DNA of 64,000 nt from Lachnospiraceae bacterium. GTDB lineage: Bacteria > Bacillota > Clostridia > Lachnospirales > Lachnospiraceae. The notes below the pieces were generated by a model. The model searched no databases. It worked only from the letters and a program-made list of their open reading frames with translations, and was not told the origin of the DNA. The translations under genes and the position numbers were made by a program. Every line of letters starts with the position of its first letter. Positions within the stretch are counted from its first letter, which is position 1. The stretch spans positions 1-64,000 of the forward strand of contig JAFVCL010000035.1 in the NCBI GenBank assembly GCA_017479285.1. The letters are read 5' to 3'. Of this stretch, positions 8,267-17,492 are shown piece by piece.

Positions 8267-10809
8267 GAATAACCGGGGTTAAAATTGAGAATTTTGGCAG
8301 ACTTTCCGGTGAGAAATTTGAATTTAAGGATGGTCTTAACTGCATAATTGAGAAGAACGGATGGGGAAAGACTACTCTCGAAGCCTTTATCCGGATCATG
8401 TATTACGGATTTGACGGAGAGGGAAAGCGAAAGAATATCCGTGAAAATGAGCGCACTTTCTACAGTCCCTGGTCAAAGGGGACTTACGGCGGGACTGTGG
8501 AATTCTCGGTCGGAGATAAGAGCTATATACTTACAAGGATATTCGGCAAAAGCGAAAAGGACGACACTTTTGAGCTTTTGGATGCGGTAACGGGATTAAA
8601 AAGCGAGGATTACACGGCGGCTGATATAGGACTTAGGATCTTCGGCGTTGACTCGGATTCTTTTAAAAGCACAAGCTGCATCGGTCATAACGGAATAAAG
8701 TATTCCGGTGTGAAAAGTGATGTAAGCTCAAAGGTGAGTGCGCTTCCCCAGAGTGAGGATATTGCGGGCTTTGACAAGCTCCAGGATGTGGTCACGGACT
8801 ACCTTAACAGGCATTCTCCAAGGAGAGCGACGGGTCTTCTCGGAAAGCAAAAGGCCGAGATAGCGGGGCTTGAAAGGTCGGTTGCCAGAAAAGAAGCCCT
8901 TCTTGAAAGGTTAGGGCGGGAAAAGGAAAACCTCTCCAGAACGGTGCGGGAAACAGATAAGATCACAGAGGAGAGAGCCTCTCTCGATAAGGAAGCCGGA
9001 GATTTAAGAAGTCTTAAAGAGAAGAGCTTGATAAAGAAGAACATAGAGGAAAAAAGGAATTCTTTTGAGGGCAGAAAGGCGGAGGCTGAAAGGCTCCTTG
9101 AGAGCCTTGGCGGAAGGGTGCCGGAAAAAGAGGAGATATCAGGGGCGGAGGAGTGCCTCTCCGGGCTTGAAAAGCTTACCGCAAGGGCTGAGGCCGCATC
9201 GGGAAACATAGGAAGCGAAAGGCTTGAGAGACTTGAGATAAAATACGGAGAAAATCCGCCGGCTATGGATGAGGTGGATGAGTGTCTTGAATCTGTCCAG
9301 ATCGTGCAGCAGCTTACGGGTAAAACAGATATTCTTGAGGGGCAGATAGCAGGAAAGACGGATGAGCTCCAGACTGTAAAAAGAGAAAGCGAGACCGCAA
9401 GGAGAGCGGCGGACGCGGATAAAAGGAACAGATTAAAGGGCGCAACGGGATTATCCGCAGCGGGTATCGTTTTGCTTGCCGCAGGAGCGGGGCTGGCCGG
9501 AGTCTGGTATTTTCTTGTATACAGTCCGGCTGTACTTAAAGCTGCGGAACTGGCAGATACTGCGAAGTTTGATATAAAGCGCGACGGGTTAATGACAGCG
9601 GTGGCTTTAATACTGGTGATCGCCGGGATCATTTTGTGCATTGCGGGCGCCGTTAAGCGAAAAAGGATACTCGGTACCGGACCGGCTATGGACGACGGGC
9701 TTTACGAGAGGCGTATTGAGGAGAGTATCAAGTCGCTTAGGGATGAGCAGGAAAGGGACCGTGAAGATATTGAAAGCAGGGAAAGCGCTCTTAAGGCCTT
9801 TCTCGGGAGGTTTGACCTGTCGTATTACAGAGCTGAGGCAGAAGCAGTCCTTTATGCCATGAAAGCCGAGATATCGGAGTACAGAGAGCTCCGGGAGGAT
9901 AATATCCTGAAGTTAAGAGAAGGGGACAGGCTTGCAGCCGAAATAAAGGAGACGGAGGGGAAGCTGTCCGGCTTACTTAAAAGGCTCGGAGCGGAAATCG
10001 CCGGAGATGGTACGGAGGAGAACGATACCGGTAAGAATACGGCCGGGATAAGGCGCAGGATCGGTGAGATAAAAAACTGAATTGCCGCGTATGAACACAG
10101 CATATCCGAGGTAAACAAGGCGAGGGAAGAATATGAGAAAGCCGTTTCGGAAAATCCGGATCTTTTGGACGGGGAGCTGTCGGGGACAGAGGATATAGAC
10201 GGAAGACTTGCGGAAATCTCGGCTAAAACGGAAATGCTGATGAGGAGTTTTGATGAGAAGGTTCAGGAAAAGAATCTTTACCACACTAATATCAGGGAGC
10301 TTGAGGAGGAAATCGGGCATATTGAGGATGACGAGGAAAGGCTTGCCGGATTAAAGGAAAGCTACAAGGCAGACAGTGACAGATATAAGCTTGTGGAGAA
10401 AACCATAGGATATCTTACCGAGGCAAAGAACCGTTTTATCGCGAGGTATATGGAGCCTATCAGATGTTCATTTGGCAAATATTATGGTATAATTAAGGAT
10501 GGTGTCGATGCAGATGAGTATCTTATTGATACCGGCCTGAATATCCGGAGAAGGGAGCTGGGGGTTTATAGGAGTATCGAGACTCAGAGCGACGGGCTAG
10601 GGGACTTGATCGGGCTTTGTATGAAGGCGGCTCTTCTGGATGTTATGTATAAGGATGAGAAGCCGGTGGTGATAATGGACGATCCCTTTTCAAATCTTGA
10701 TGAGGAGAACATTAAATGGGGATTGGCTTTCCTTGACAAGCTGGCAGAAGATTATCAGGTCATTTATCTTACCTGTCATCCTGACAGAATAAAATGTATT
10801 GGAGAATAA
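8263..10809 (+). pseudogene. YhaN/SbcC-like coiled-coil ATPase interrupted by an in-frame TGA
   Basis: The frame from ATG 8263 (MRITGVKIENFG) to TAA 10809 would encode an SMC/Rad50-like ATPase of about 848 residues, but a TGA at 10078-10080 stops it after 605 codons. Before the stop lie a Walker A (EKNGWGKTT), a long coiled coil and two membrane segments (about residues 400-470), as in YhaN. After the stop, in the same frame, come the second coiled-coil arm, a signature-like region (QSDGLGDLIGLC) and Walker B with D-loop (VVIMDDPFSNLDEEN). Neither fragment alone has a complete ATP site. No good internal start follows the stop (first option TTG 10165, no ribosome site). A recent nonsense mutation, a sequencing error, or rarely readthrough could explain this. 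Confidence 0.8.
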
Positions 10810-10814
10810 TAAAT

Positions 10815-12281
10815 ATGAAGAAGATTTTAAGCGTGATCCTTGCAGCCGGAATGCTGCTTTCCATGGCGGGCTGCTCGAGGGTGGAGCAGGTGTCAAACAT
10901 AACTTCGGAGGATGTACAGAATGTTGTTTCCGGAATCGATGAAGCAGTTTCAAATCTAAATCAGTCTGCGGAGGATTTTGCCAATGCTGCCAATGAAATC
11001 GCGGATGCGGCAGGGGATGCCGTTTCTGCGGCAAAGGATGATATCGCAGAAGGCGTAAGCGAAATCGTGGATGATGTCAAAGAGGACATTTCCGGGGCGG
11101 TTACCGGAGCTACATTTGAGGAGAGATACAAACAAGCCGCTGCGGGTGAAGTGGTGGACGGTATTGTAAAGGTAAGATACGAGCTCCCCGCTGTCGTACC
11201 TGAAAATGAATCCCTGCAGTTTATACAGGACCTCGAGATAGGCTACAATCTGGGCAATACTTTTGATGCAAATAACTGCACATGGCTTACTGATGAGTTG
11301 GATTATGAGACTGCATGGTGCGGGGCAAAGACCACCAGGGAACTCATTGTTGCCTTGAAGGAGGCGGGTTTCAAGACCATAAGAATACCCGTGTCATGGC
11401 ACAATCATGTCGATGAGAATTACAGGATAAGTGAGGCATGGATGGCGAGAGTCCAGGAGGTTGTTGACTGGGCGTATGATGAGGGATTTTATGTAATAAT
11501 AAACATTCATCACGATAATGAGGCGGATTTCGAATACCCTTCATACGATAAACTGGAAAATTCAAAGAAGTATGTTACTGCTATCTGGGAGCAGATCGCA
11601 GAAAGATTTGCGGATTATGACGAGCATCTTATCTTTGAGACCATGAACGAACCCAGACAGGTAGGAACCGACCATGAGTGGTGGATCGGGGATACGGAAT
11701 CCGATGTAGCGAAGGAGTGCTTCGACTGCGTTAACCAGTTAAACCAGGTTATCGTAGATACTATCCGCGCAAACGGAAAGGGCTACAACACCTCAAGATA
11801 TATTATGGCACCTCCGTACTGTGCAAATCCGGACTATGCGCTGGTAAAGGATTTCAAGCTTCCTGAGGACCCGGATGCAACTGCTGAAAACAGGATCATC
11901 TTATCGATTCACGCGTATACTCCCTACAGTTTTGCATTGGAGCAGCCCGGTGTAAAGGAGTTTTCCATCGCCGAGGGAAAGGGTACAGGGGATATCGAGA
12001 GCTTTATGAAGGCAATCTACGCAAAGTTTGTCTTAAAGGGAACACCGGTGCTTATCGGTGAGTTCGGTGCACTTGATAAGGATAACACGGATTCAAGAAT
12101 GCAGTTTACTGCATACTACATTGCAACTGCGGAGAAGTACGGATTCTCTGCTGTATGGTGGGATAATAATGCTTATCACACTGATGGCGAGAATTTCAGA
12201 CTTATAGACCGTGCAAATCTTACATGGACATATCCTGAGATCGTTGATCAGATGATGTATTATAGCGGGAATGAGGATTGA
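10815..12281 (+). CDS. GH5 endo-beta-glucanase lipoprotein
   Basis: 488 residues from ATG 10815. The first 22 residues are a lipoprotein signal (KKILSVILAAGM, lipobox SMAGC), so the enzyme is anchored on the outside of the membrane. A helical Ala/Asp/Glu linker (about 25-115) precedes the GH5 barrel. Visible family motifs are YNLGNTFDA, the IRIPVSWHNH strand, NIHHDNE, the acid/base E279 in ETMNEPR, and the nucleophile E416 in LIGEFGALD, with WWDNN after it. The pattern fits GH5 subfamily 4, enzymes that cut cellulose, mixed-linkage glucan or xyloglucan. The stop overlaps the next ATG by one base. It lies directly after the broken DNA-repair ATPase, an odd partner. Confidence 0.93.
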   Translation: MKKILSVILAAGMLLSMAGCSRVEQVSNITSEDVQNVVSGIDEAVSNLNQSAEDFANAANEIADAAGDAVSAAKDDIAEGVSEIVDDVKEDISGAVTGATFEERYKQAAAGEVVDGIVKVRYELPAVVPENESLQFIQDLEIGYNLGNTFDANNCTWLTDELDYETAWCGAKTTRELIVALKEAGFKTIRIPVSWHNHVDENYRISEAWMARVQEVVDWAYDEGFYVIINIHHDNEADFEYPSYDKLENSKKYVTAIWEQIAERFADYDEHLIFETMNEPRQVGTDHEWWIGDTESDVAKECFDCVNQLNQVIVDTIRANGKGYNTSRYIMAPPYCANPDYALVKDFKLPEDPDATAENRIILSIHAYTPYSFALEQPGVKEFSIAEGKGTGDIESFMKAIYAKFVLKGTPVLIGEFGALDKDNTDSRMQFTAYYIATAEKYGFSAVWWDNNAYHTDGENFRLIDRANLTWTYPEIVDQMMYYSGNED

Positions 12282-14335
12282 TGAAGCGGACAGTTCCGGT
12301 TAACAATAAAAAATCGAGGCAAATCGGACGAGTATTTGAGATTTTGATGGTACTCGTCCTTGCGCTTTATCCTCTGCGCCACATCCACAGAGGACTTGAT
12401 CTGTGGGATGTGGGATATAACTATGCCAATTTTCAGTTTATGGGAACTGAATCCATGGATCCCATGTGGCTTTTTTCCACTTATCTTGCTACCGCGCTTG
12501 GTCATTTATTTACCCTGCTGCCGTTTGGAAAAACCCTGCTGGGACTGAATTTCTATACCGGTCTGACTGTCAGCCTTATGGCAGTCGCCGCGTATATTTT
12601 TTGTACGAGACATTTAAAATATCCGCCGTTCGTGGTCTTTATCGGTGAGTTTACGGCGATAAGTCTTTGTTGGTGTCCCACAGCTCTTTTGTATAATTAT
12701 CTTACATATATTCTTCTTCTTATCGGTGTGATAAATATTTACCTTGGTCTTACCGGAGAGAGGCGCAGGAATCTATATGTCGCCGGAATCTGTCTTGGAC
12801 TGAATGTATTTGTCCGCTTTTCGAATCTGCCGGAGGCAGCGTTTATAGTCGGCGTATGGGCTTACGGTATAATTGAACTTATTTCGGTTATCAAAGAAAA
12901 AACAAAGACTAAGGCCGGACGCAGACATGATATAGGTGACTTCTTTAAGAAAACCGGGAAAAGAACCTTCTGGTGCCTGTTCGGTTATCTTTCCGCTGTT
13001 TTTGGTATGCTTCTGTTCATAGGACTAAGGTACGGTATTAATGAATATATTGACGGAATAAAGCGTTTGTTCCAAATGACGGATGACGCTCCCGGGTATT
13101 CTGCGGTTTCTATGGTCATGGGCATTTTCTATGCGTACCTTAATAATCTGAAATGGGTATTGCTCGTACTTTCTTTTGCGCTTGTATGTGCGGTCCTGGT
13201 ATTTGCGGGAAAGCTTCTTGATGCCCAGCTGGAGATAAAACGCACGGTCAGGGGACCCTTGACTGCGGGATTCAGCTTTACCGGAGTTTCTTATATTCTT
13301 TCCATATTCACAGCCATAGTAATGATCTATGTTTTGTATACGATCCGGCTTGGGGATGGAACATATTCCGGATTTGGATACGGAAATCTTATGGAATATA
13401 ACTCCATAATAGTCCCGGGGATTTTCATGTGCTTTGTTATGGTGCTTTGGGCGGTTGCGGTTATTTTTAAGCCCGGGGAGGATATCAGGGAGAAGCTTAT
13501 GGCAGGCCTTGCTTTCCTTACCATAATGATCACTCCCATCGGAAGCAATAATGTGCTTTTACCCGTCTTTAACAATTTGTTTCTTGCGGCTCCGTGGTTT
13601 GCGTGGAGGATATGGATGCTGATAAAGAGGAAGGAGAGGGACGGAATAAGGATCCGTCTGTATCTCAAGGAAAACCGTGAAAAAAAGGTAATGGTAAAAT
13701 TTCTTGAGATCACGAAAAGCTTTCTTTCCTATTTCCCGCTTAAGGTTATTACAGTGGCGGTAATGCTGCTCGCTTTTGTGAGATTTACTGCTTTTGGCGC
13801 AGGGTTTTCCTTTGCCGAGGCAAGGAATGCAACGGATTGTCATTACACGATAAACGAGAATGATACGCTCAGGAATGTGAGAATGTCTTACGATAAGGCT
13901 TATAATATGTATGGGCTGCTAAATTTTATCGGGGAAAATGATCTCGCAAGGGACAGAGAGCTTATTACCTACGGCTATATTCCGGCGCTGTCTTTTTATC
14001 TTCAGATGCCTTCGGCCTTTAATCCATGGATGGATCTGGCGTCCTACAGTTATGATGTTATGCAGGTTGAGATTGAGAAAACGATCCTTGATGTCATCAG
14101 TGAGGAGACGAATGTGAACTTGGGCGAAGATGTGGAAAATCCGGAGACAAAAAACAGCCCGATGATAATTCTGTCCTCTGAGCTTGGTAAATACGCTGAC
14201 GGGTATAAGGATGAGACCGAGAGAGAGGAAATATCCGACAGGAAGTTTAAGCTTATTTTAGGACTTATAGACTCCGGAGGGTACAGGGAGGTCTATAAAA
14301 ACAGTAGTTTTGCGGTGTTTGTGAATGGAAGATGA
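12281..14335 (+). CDS. Large polytopic membrane protein, possibly GT-C type glycosyltransferase
   Basis: 684 residues with roughly 12 hydrophobic segments and two extracytoplasmic or loop-rich regions. An N-terminal segment HIHRGLDLWDVGYNYANF resembles the acidic first loop of GT-C lipid-linked sugar transferases (mannosyl or arabinosyl transferase type), and the C-terminal 150 residues form a soluble domain (from about 500). I do not recognise a specific family and the transferase assignment is inference from topology and the acidic loop. Start ATG 12281 overlaps the stop of the GH5 gene (TGATG), and its last 11 bases overlap the helicase gene, so all three are coupled. Confidence 0.6.
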   Translation: MKRTVPVNNKKSRQIGRVFEILMVLVLALYPLRHIHRGLDLWDVGYNYANFQFMGTESMDPMWLFSTYLATALGHLFTLLPFGKTLLGLNFYTGLTVSLMAVAAYIFCTRHLKYPPFVVFIGEFTAISLCWCPTALLYNYLTYILLLIGVINIYLGLTGERRRNLYVAGICLGLNVFVRFSNLPEAAFIVGVWAYGIIELISVIKEKTKTKAGRRHDIGDFFKKTGKRTFWCLFGYLSAVFGMLLFIGLRYGINEYIDGIKRLFQMTDDAPGYSAVSMVMGIFYAYLNNLKWVLLVLSFALVCAVLVFAGKLLDAQLEIKRTVRGPLTAGFSFTGVSYILSIFTAIVMIYVLYTIRLGDGTYSGFGYGNLMEYNSIIVPGIFMCFVMVLWAVAVIFKPGEDIREKLMAGLAFLTIMITPIGSNNVLLPVFNNLFLAAPWFAWRIWMLIKRKERDGIRIRLYLKENREKKVMVKFLEITKSFLSYFPLKVITVAVMLLAFVRFTAFGAGFSFAEARNATDCHYTINENDTLRNVRMSYDKAYNMYGLLNFIGENDLARDRELITYGYIPALSFYLQMPSAFNPWMDLASYSYDVMQVEIEKTILDVISEETNVNLGEDVENPETKNSPMIILSSELGKYADGYKDETEREEISDRKFKLILGLIDSGGYREVYKNSSFAVFVNGR

Positions 14336-16961
14336 TCAGTTGTTTCAAATTCGTATATCGGTGAGAGGTCTTGTAGAGTTTCTCCTCCGGGGCGGTGATA
14401 TAGATAACCGTAAGGGAGGAGGCTCCGAACTCGCGGCTATGCAGGAGGGCGGCAGGATACACCGTATGATACAGGGGAAAATGGGCCCGGATTATTCCGC
14501 CGAGGTTCCCCTGTTTTTTTCGCACAAAAATGAGGAATATGAGCTGACTGTAGAGGGACGCGCAGACGGTATAATTGTGAATGATGAGGGGGTTACGATA
14601 GATGAAATAAAAGGAACCTACAGAAAGCTGGAGAATATGTCAGAGCCTGTTCCGGTTCACCTTGCCCAGGCAAAGTGCTATGCATTTATGTATGGCAGGG
14701 ACATGAATCTTGGGGAGATCAGAGTACGGCTTACCTATTGTAATATGGAAACCGAGGAAATCCGGTACTTTTATCAGGATTACGAGTTTAATGAGCTCAG
14801 GAAATGGTTTGAGGAGCTTATTGAGGAATACCATAAATGGGCCATTCTCCGGTGCAGGCATTATAAATCAAGGCAAAAAACCATAGAAGAGCTGGAGTTT
14901 CCTTTTGATTACCGTGAAGGGCAGAAAGAGCTGGCCTCCCAGGTGTACCAGACCATCGCACAGAAAAAGAAGCTGTTTCTGGAGGCTCCTACGGGTGTCG
15001 GGAAGACCATAACCACGGTCTTTCCGGCGCTTAAGGCTGTCGGAGTCGGTAAAGCGGAGCAGATATTTTATCTGACCGCAAAAACCATAACAAGGACTGT
15101 GGCAAGGGAAACCTTTGAGATATTAAGAAGCAGGGGTCTGGTATTAAGAAGCATAGTAATAACGGCAAAGGAAAAGATTTGCTTCAAGGAGAAGGCAGAG
15201 TGTAATCCTGCGGCGTGTGAGTACGCAAAAGGACATCTGGACAGGGTAAATGAGGCTCTTTATGCGCTGCTTACGGAGCAGGATGATCTGACGAGAAGCG
15301 TTATAGAGGAGTATGCGCAAAGGTACAGAGTCTGTCCCTTTGAGCTTTCTTTGGATGCATCGCTTTTTGCCGACGCGGTAATATGTGATTATAATTATGT
15401 TTTTGACCCGACGGCTAAGCTGCAGAGGTTCTTTGCGGACGGGATTCAGGGAGAATATATCTTTTTGATCGATGAGGCACATAATCTTTTGGAGCGTGGA
15501 AGAGAAATGTACAGTGCAGTTCTTCTGAAGGAGGATTTTGTGTCATTAAAGCGCTCGTTAAAAAAGACAATATTGTCGGAAATATCCGGTCGAGGTAAAC
15601 ATAATTCAATAGAAGGACAGATGTTATTTGATGTAACGGGCCCAATAATCGACGGAAAATTCATGCTTTCAGAAGAGATGACAGGAGAATCGGAAAATGA
15701 TGATCCGGACGAGGTGACAGGCGAGTTGACGGATGTTTTGACAGGCGATGTGACACAGGATTCGACAATGGATACGCTATATTTCTCCTCGGGGAAGAAA
15801 AATCGCAGGGTTGCAAAAAGCATTCTTGTCAGGGACGGATATGCTGATAAGATGATCACATGGCTCGAAAAGTGCAACAAGGCTTTGCTTGAAATGAAAA
15901 GGGAATGTGAGGGCAGCAGGGTAATAGAGAAAATCGATGATCTTGTAAAGCCACTTACCCGTCTGCATGTGACCATAAGCGATTATCTTGAAGAGAGAGA
16001 GCAAAAGCAGCCGGATATAATGGATGAGCTGCTGGAATTCTTCTTTAATATCGCCCACTTCCTCGAGGTGTATGAGGGACTTGATGATAATTATGTTAAA
16101 TACACACAGTTAGGGGATGACGGCGGATTTATGCTGAAGCTGTTCTGTGTAAATCCGAGGGAGAATTTAAAGGGCTGTATGAGCAGGGCGGTGAGCACCA
16201 TCCTATTTTCAGCCACTTTCCTGCCAATACAGTACTACAAAAAGCTTCTCGGAGGGGATAAGGAGGATTATGAGGTTTATGCGAGGTCAGTTTTTGATCC
16301 GGCACAGAGGGGGATATTTATCGCGGATGATGTTACCAGCAGGTATACCCGCAGGACTGATGATGAATACCGGCGGATCTCGGAGCATATAGAGGGGGTG
16401 GTGCACGCCAGGGAAGGCAATTATCTTGTATTTTGCCCGTCACACGCCTTTATGCATAAAGTTTATGATATCTACACCCGTGAGATGGCAGAGCCCGGGG
16501 AGGAGTGCATACTCCAGCTTGAGAATATGTCCGAGGATGACAGAGAGGCCTTTCTTGAGCTGTTTGAAACTGAAAAGAGGCTGACAGCATTCTGCGTACT
16601 TGGAGGTATTTTCAGCGAGGGGATCGATCTTAGGGAAAACAGGCTTATAGGAAGCATTATAATTGGTACGGGACTTCCGCAGGTCTGCTTTGAGAGGCAG
16701 CTGCTCAAGGAGCATTTTGATGCCGAGGGAGAGGACGGCTTCGACTATGCATACAGATTCCCGGGGATAAATAAAGTGCTCCAGGCCGCCGGGAGAGTAA
16801 TAAGGACCGAGAGCGATACGGGGGTGGTGGCGCTTCTCGACGAGAGATTTCTCCAGACCGGTTACCGGAAGCTTTATCCGGTGGAGTGGACCGGGCTGCG
16901 GAGAGTCAATGTGGATACCATCTCTGATGCGGTTCTGGATTTCTGGGCCGGTCTCCCGTAA
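14325..16961 (+). CDS. XPD/DinG-family DNA helicase with N-terminal PD-(D/E)XK nuclease-like domain
   Basis: 878 residues. Residues 1-190 look like a Cas4/RecB-type nuclease fold: VEGRADGIIV, then TIDEIKGTY, with AQAKCYAFMYG as the helical QxxxY motif. A superfamily-2 helicase follows: Walker A around 220-228 (APTGVGKTITT, K227), four cysteines between about 285 and 340 (ICFKEK, ECNPAACEY, VCPFELS) suited to an iron-sulfur cluster, the DEAH box in FLIDEAHNL, and C-terminal motifs ILFSATFLP and QAAGRVIRTE. Such proteins unwind 5'-3' at damaged or structured DNA. An extra acidic, Thr-rich stretch at about 447-485 (TGELTDVLTGDV) is an insertion of low complexity. Confidence 0.88.
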   Translation: MEDDQLFQIRISVRGLVEFLLRGGDIDNRKGGGSELAAMQEGGRIHRMIQGKMGPDYSAEVPLFFSHKNEEYELTVEGRADGIIVNDEGVTIDEIKGTYRKLENMSEPVPVHLAQAKCYAFMYGRDMNLGEIRVRLTYCNMETEEIRYFYQDYEFNELRKWFEELIEEYHKWAILRCRHYKSRQKTIEELEFPFDYREGQKELASQVYQTIAQKKKLFLEAPTGVGKTITTVFPALKAVGVGKAEQIFYLTAKTITRTVARETFEILRSRGLVLRSIVITAKEKICFKEKAECNPAACEYAKGHLDRVNEALYALLTEQDDLTRSVIEEYAQRYRVCPFELSLDASLFADAVICDYNYVFDPTAKLQRFFADGIQGEYIFLIDEAHNLLERGREMYSAVLLKEDFVSLKRSLKKTILSEISGRGKHNSIEGQMLFDVTGPIIDGKFMLSEEMTGESENDDPDEVTGELTDVLTGDVTQDSTMDTLYFSSGKKNRRVAKSILVRDGYADKMITWLEKCNKALLEMKRECEGSRVIEKIDDLVKPLTRLHVTISDYLEEREQKQPDIMDELLEFFFNIAHFLEVYEGLDDNYVKYTQLGDDGGFMLKLFCVNPRENLKGCMSRAVSTILFSATFLPIQYYKKLLGGDKEDYEVYARSVFDPAQRGIFIADDVTSRYTRRTDDEYRRISEHIEGVVHAREGNYLVFCPSHAFMHKVYDIYTREMAEPGEECILQLENMSEDDREAFLELFETEKRLTAFCVLGGIFSEGIDLRENRLIGSIIIGTGLPQVCFERQLLKEHFDAEGEDGFDYAYRFPGINKVLQAAGRVIRTESDTGVVALLDERFLQTGYRKLYPVEWTGLRRVNVDTISDAVLDFWAGLP

Positions 16962-17492
16962 AAAGAATTTTTTTATGCGTATAGTGAAAAAGGGCAGTTT
17001 AAAGTTAACATAAATCCAATAATTACGGGTGATATATACAAAAAATACAGCCGAATTATGTAAACACGGCGATTTTTGTTTTGATGTCATTTATGCAGAT
17101 TTTCGGGATATGACACCGGAATTTTGCAATTTATGACAAATTTGACGACTGTGGATAACTTTGTGGATACTGTGGATTATTTTAGTAAAATTGCAGGGTT
17201 TGGATGTGGATTACTGACATCTGTTTCTGACAGGAGTACTTGTGTCAAAGGATTTTTATGAAAGATTGCAGGTGTCGGTATGAATGAGAGGGGTATAAAA
17301 TTATGTTACTTGAAAACGCCTGCTATTTGGGGTTACATAAAACGGAGAAAAAATTGGTGGGCGGGGTTTACATAAATCGATGAAGACGAAGCATAAACAG
17401 GTTTACATAAATTTCAGAATATATGGTTTTACTTTTGGACTGTTTTATGGGAAAATATATATAAGTTTTCCATATCAGGGAGGTTGTATTTT
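16962..17492. promoter_or_regulatory. 531-base gene-free regulatory region before the GH13 gene
   Basis: No credible gene is present: the frames are short and AT-rich. It holds repeated GTTTACATAAA-type elements at 17004-17015, 17055-17065 (reverse), 17331-17343, 17366-17377 and 17401-17412, and a cluster of DnaA-box-like 9-mers at 17150-17213. The last part carries the GH13 leader with AGGGAGG at 17478-17484. I found no convincing -35/-10 pair and no terminator for the helicase beyond an A/T-rich AAAAAGAATTTTTTT at 16960-16975. Confidence 0.6.
17150..17213 (-). promoter_or_regulatory. Cluster of four DnaA-box-like 9-mers
   Basis: Read on the minus strand, 17150-17158 is TTATCCACA, the perfect DnaA box. 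17162-17170 (GTATCCACA), 17171-17179 (TAATCCACA, directly abutting) and 17205-17213 (TAATCCACA) each differ by one base. All four point the same way. DnaA box clusters occur at origins, at titration sites and in DnaA-controlled promoters. There is no dnaA, dnaN or rpmH nearby and no obvious AT-rich unwinding element, so a titration or regulatory cluster is likelier than the main origin. Confidence 0.55.

Noticed and set aside
8799..9641. 280-codon open frame on the minus strand
   Set aside because: Ser/Ala/Pro-rich shadow of the coiled-coil region of the YhaN-like gene.
10078..10080. TGA as a selenocysteine codon
   Set aside because: It falls in a coiled-coil linker of an ATPase family without selenoproteins, and no obvious stem-loop of the right type follows.
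14325..14900. Cas4 as part of a CRISPR system
   Set aside because: The nuclease-like part is fused to a helicase and no cas genes or arrays are nearby.
17004..17492. Chromosomal origin (oriC)
   Set aside because: DnaA-box-like sites are present, but dnaA, dnaN, rpmH and a clear AT-rich unwinding region are missing; kept only as a DnaA-box cluster.
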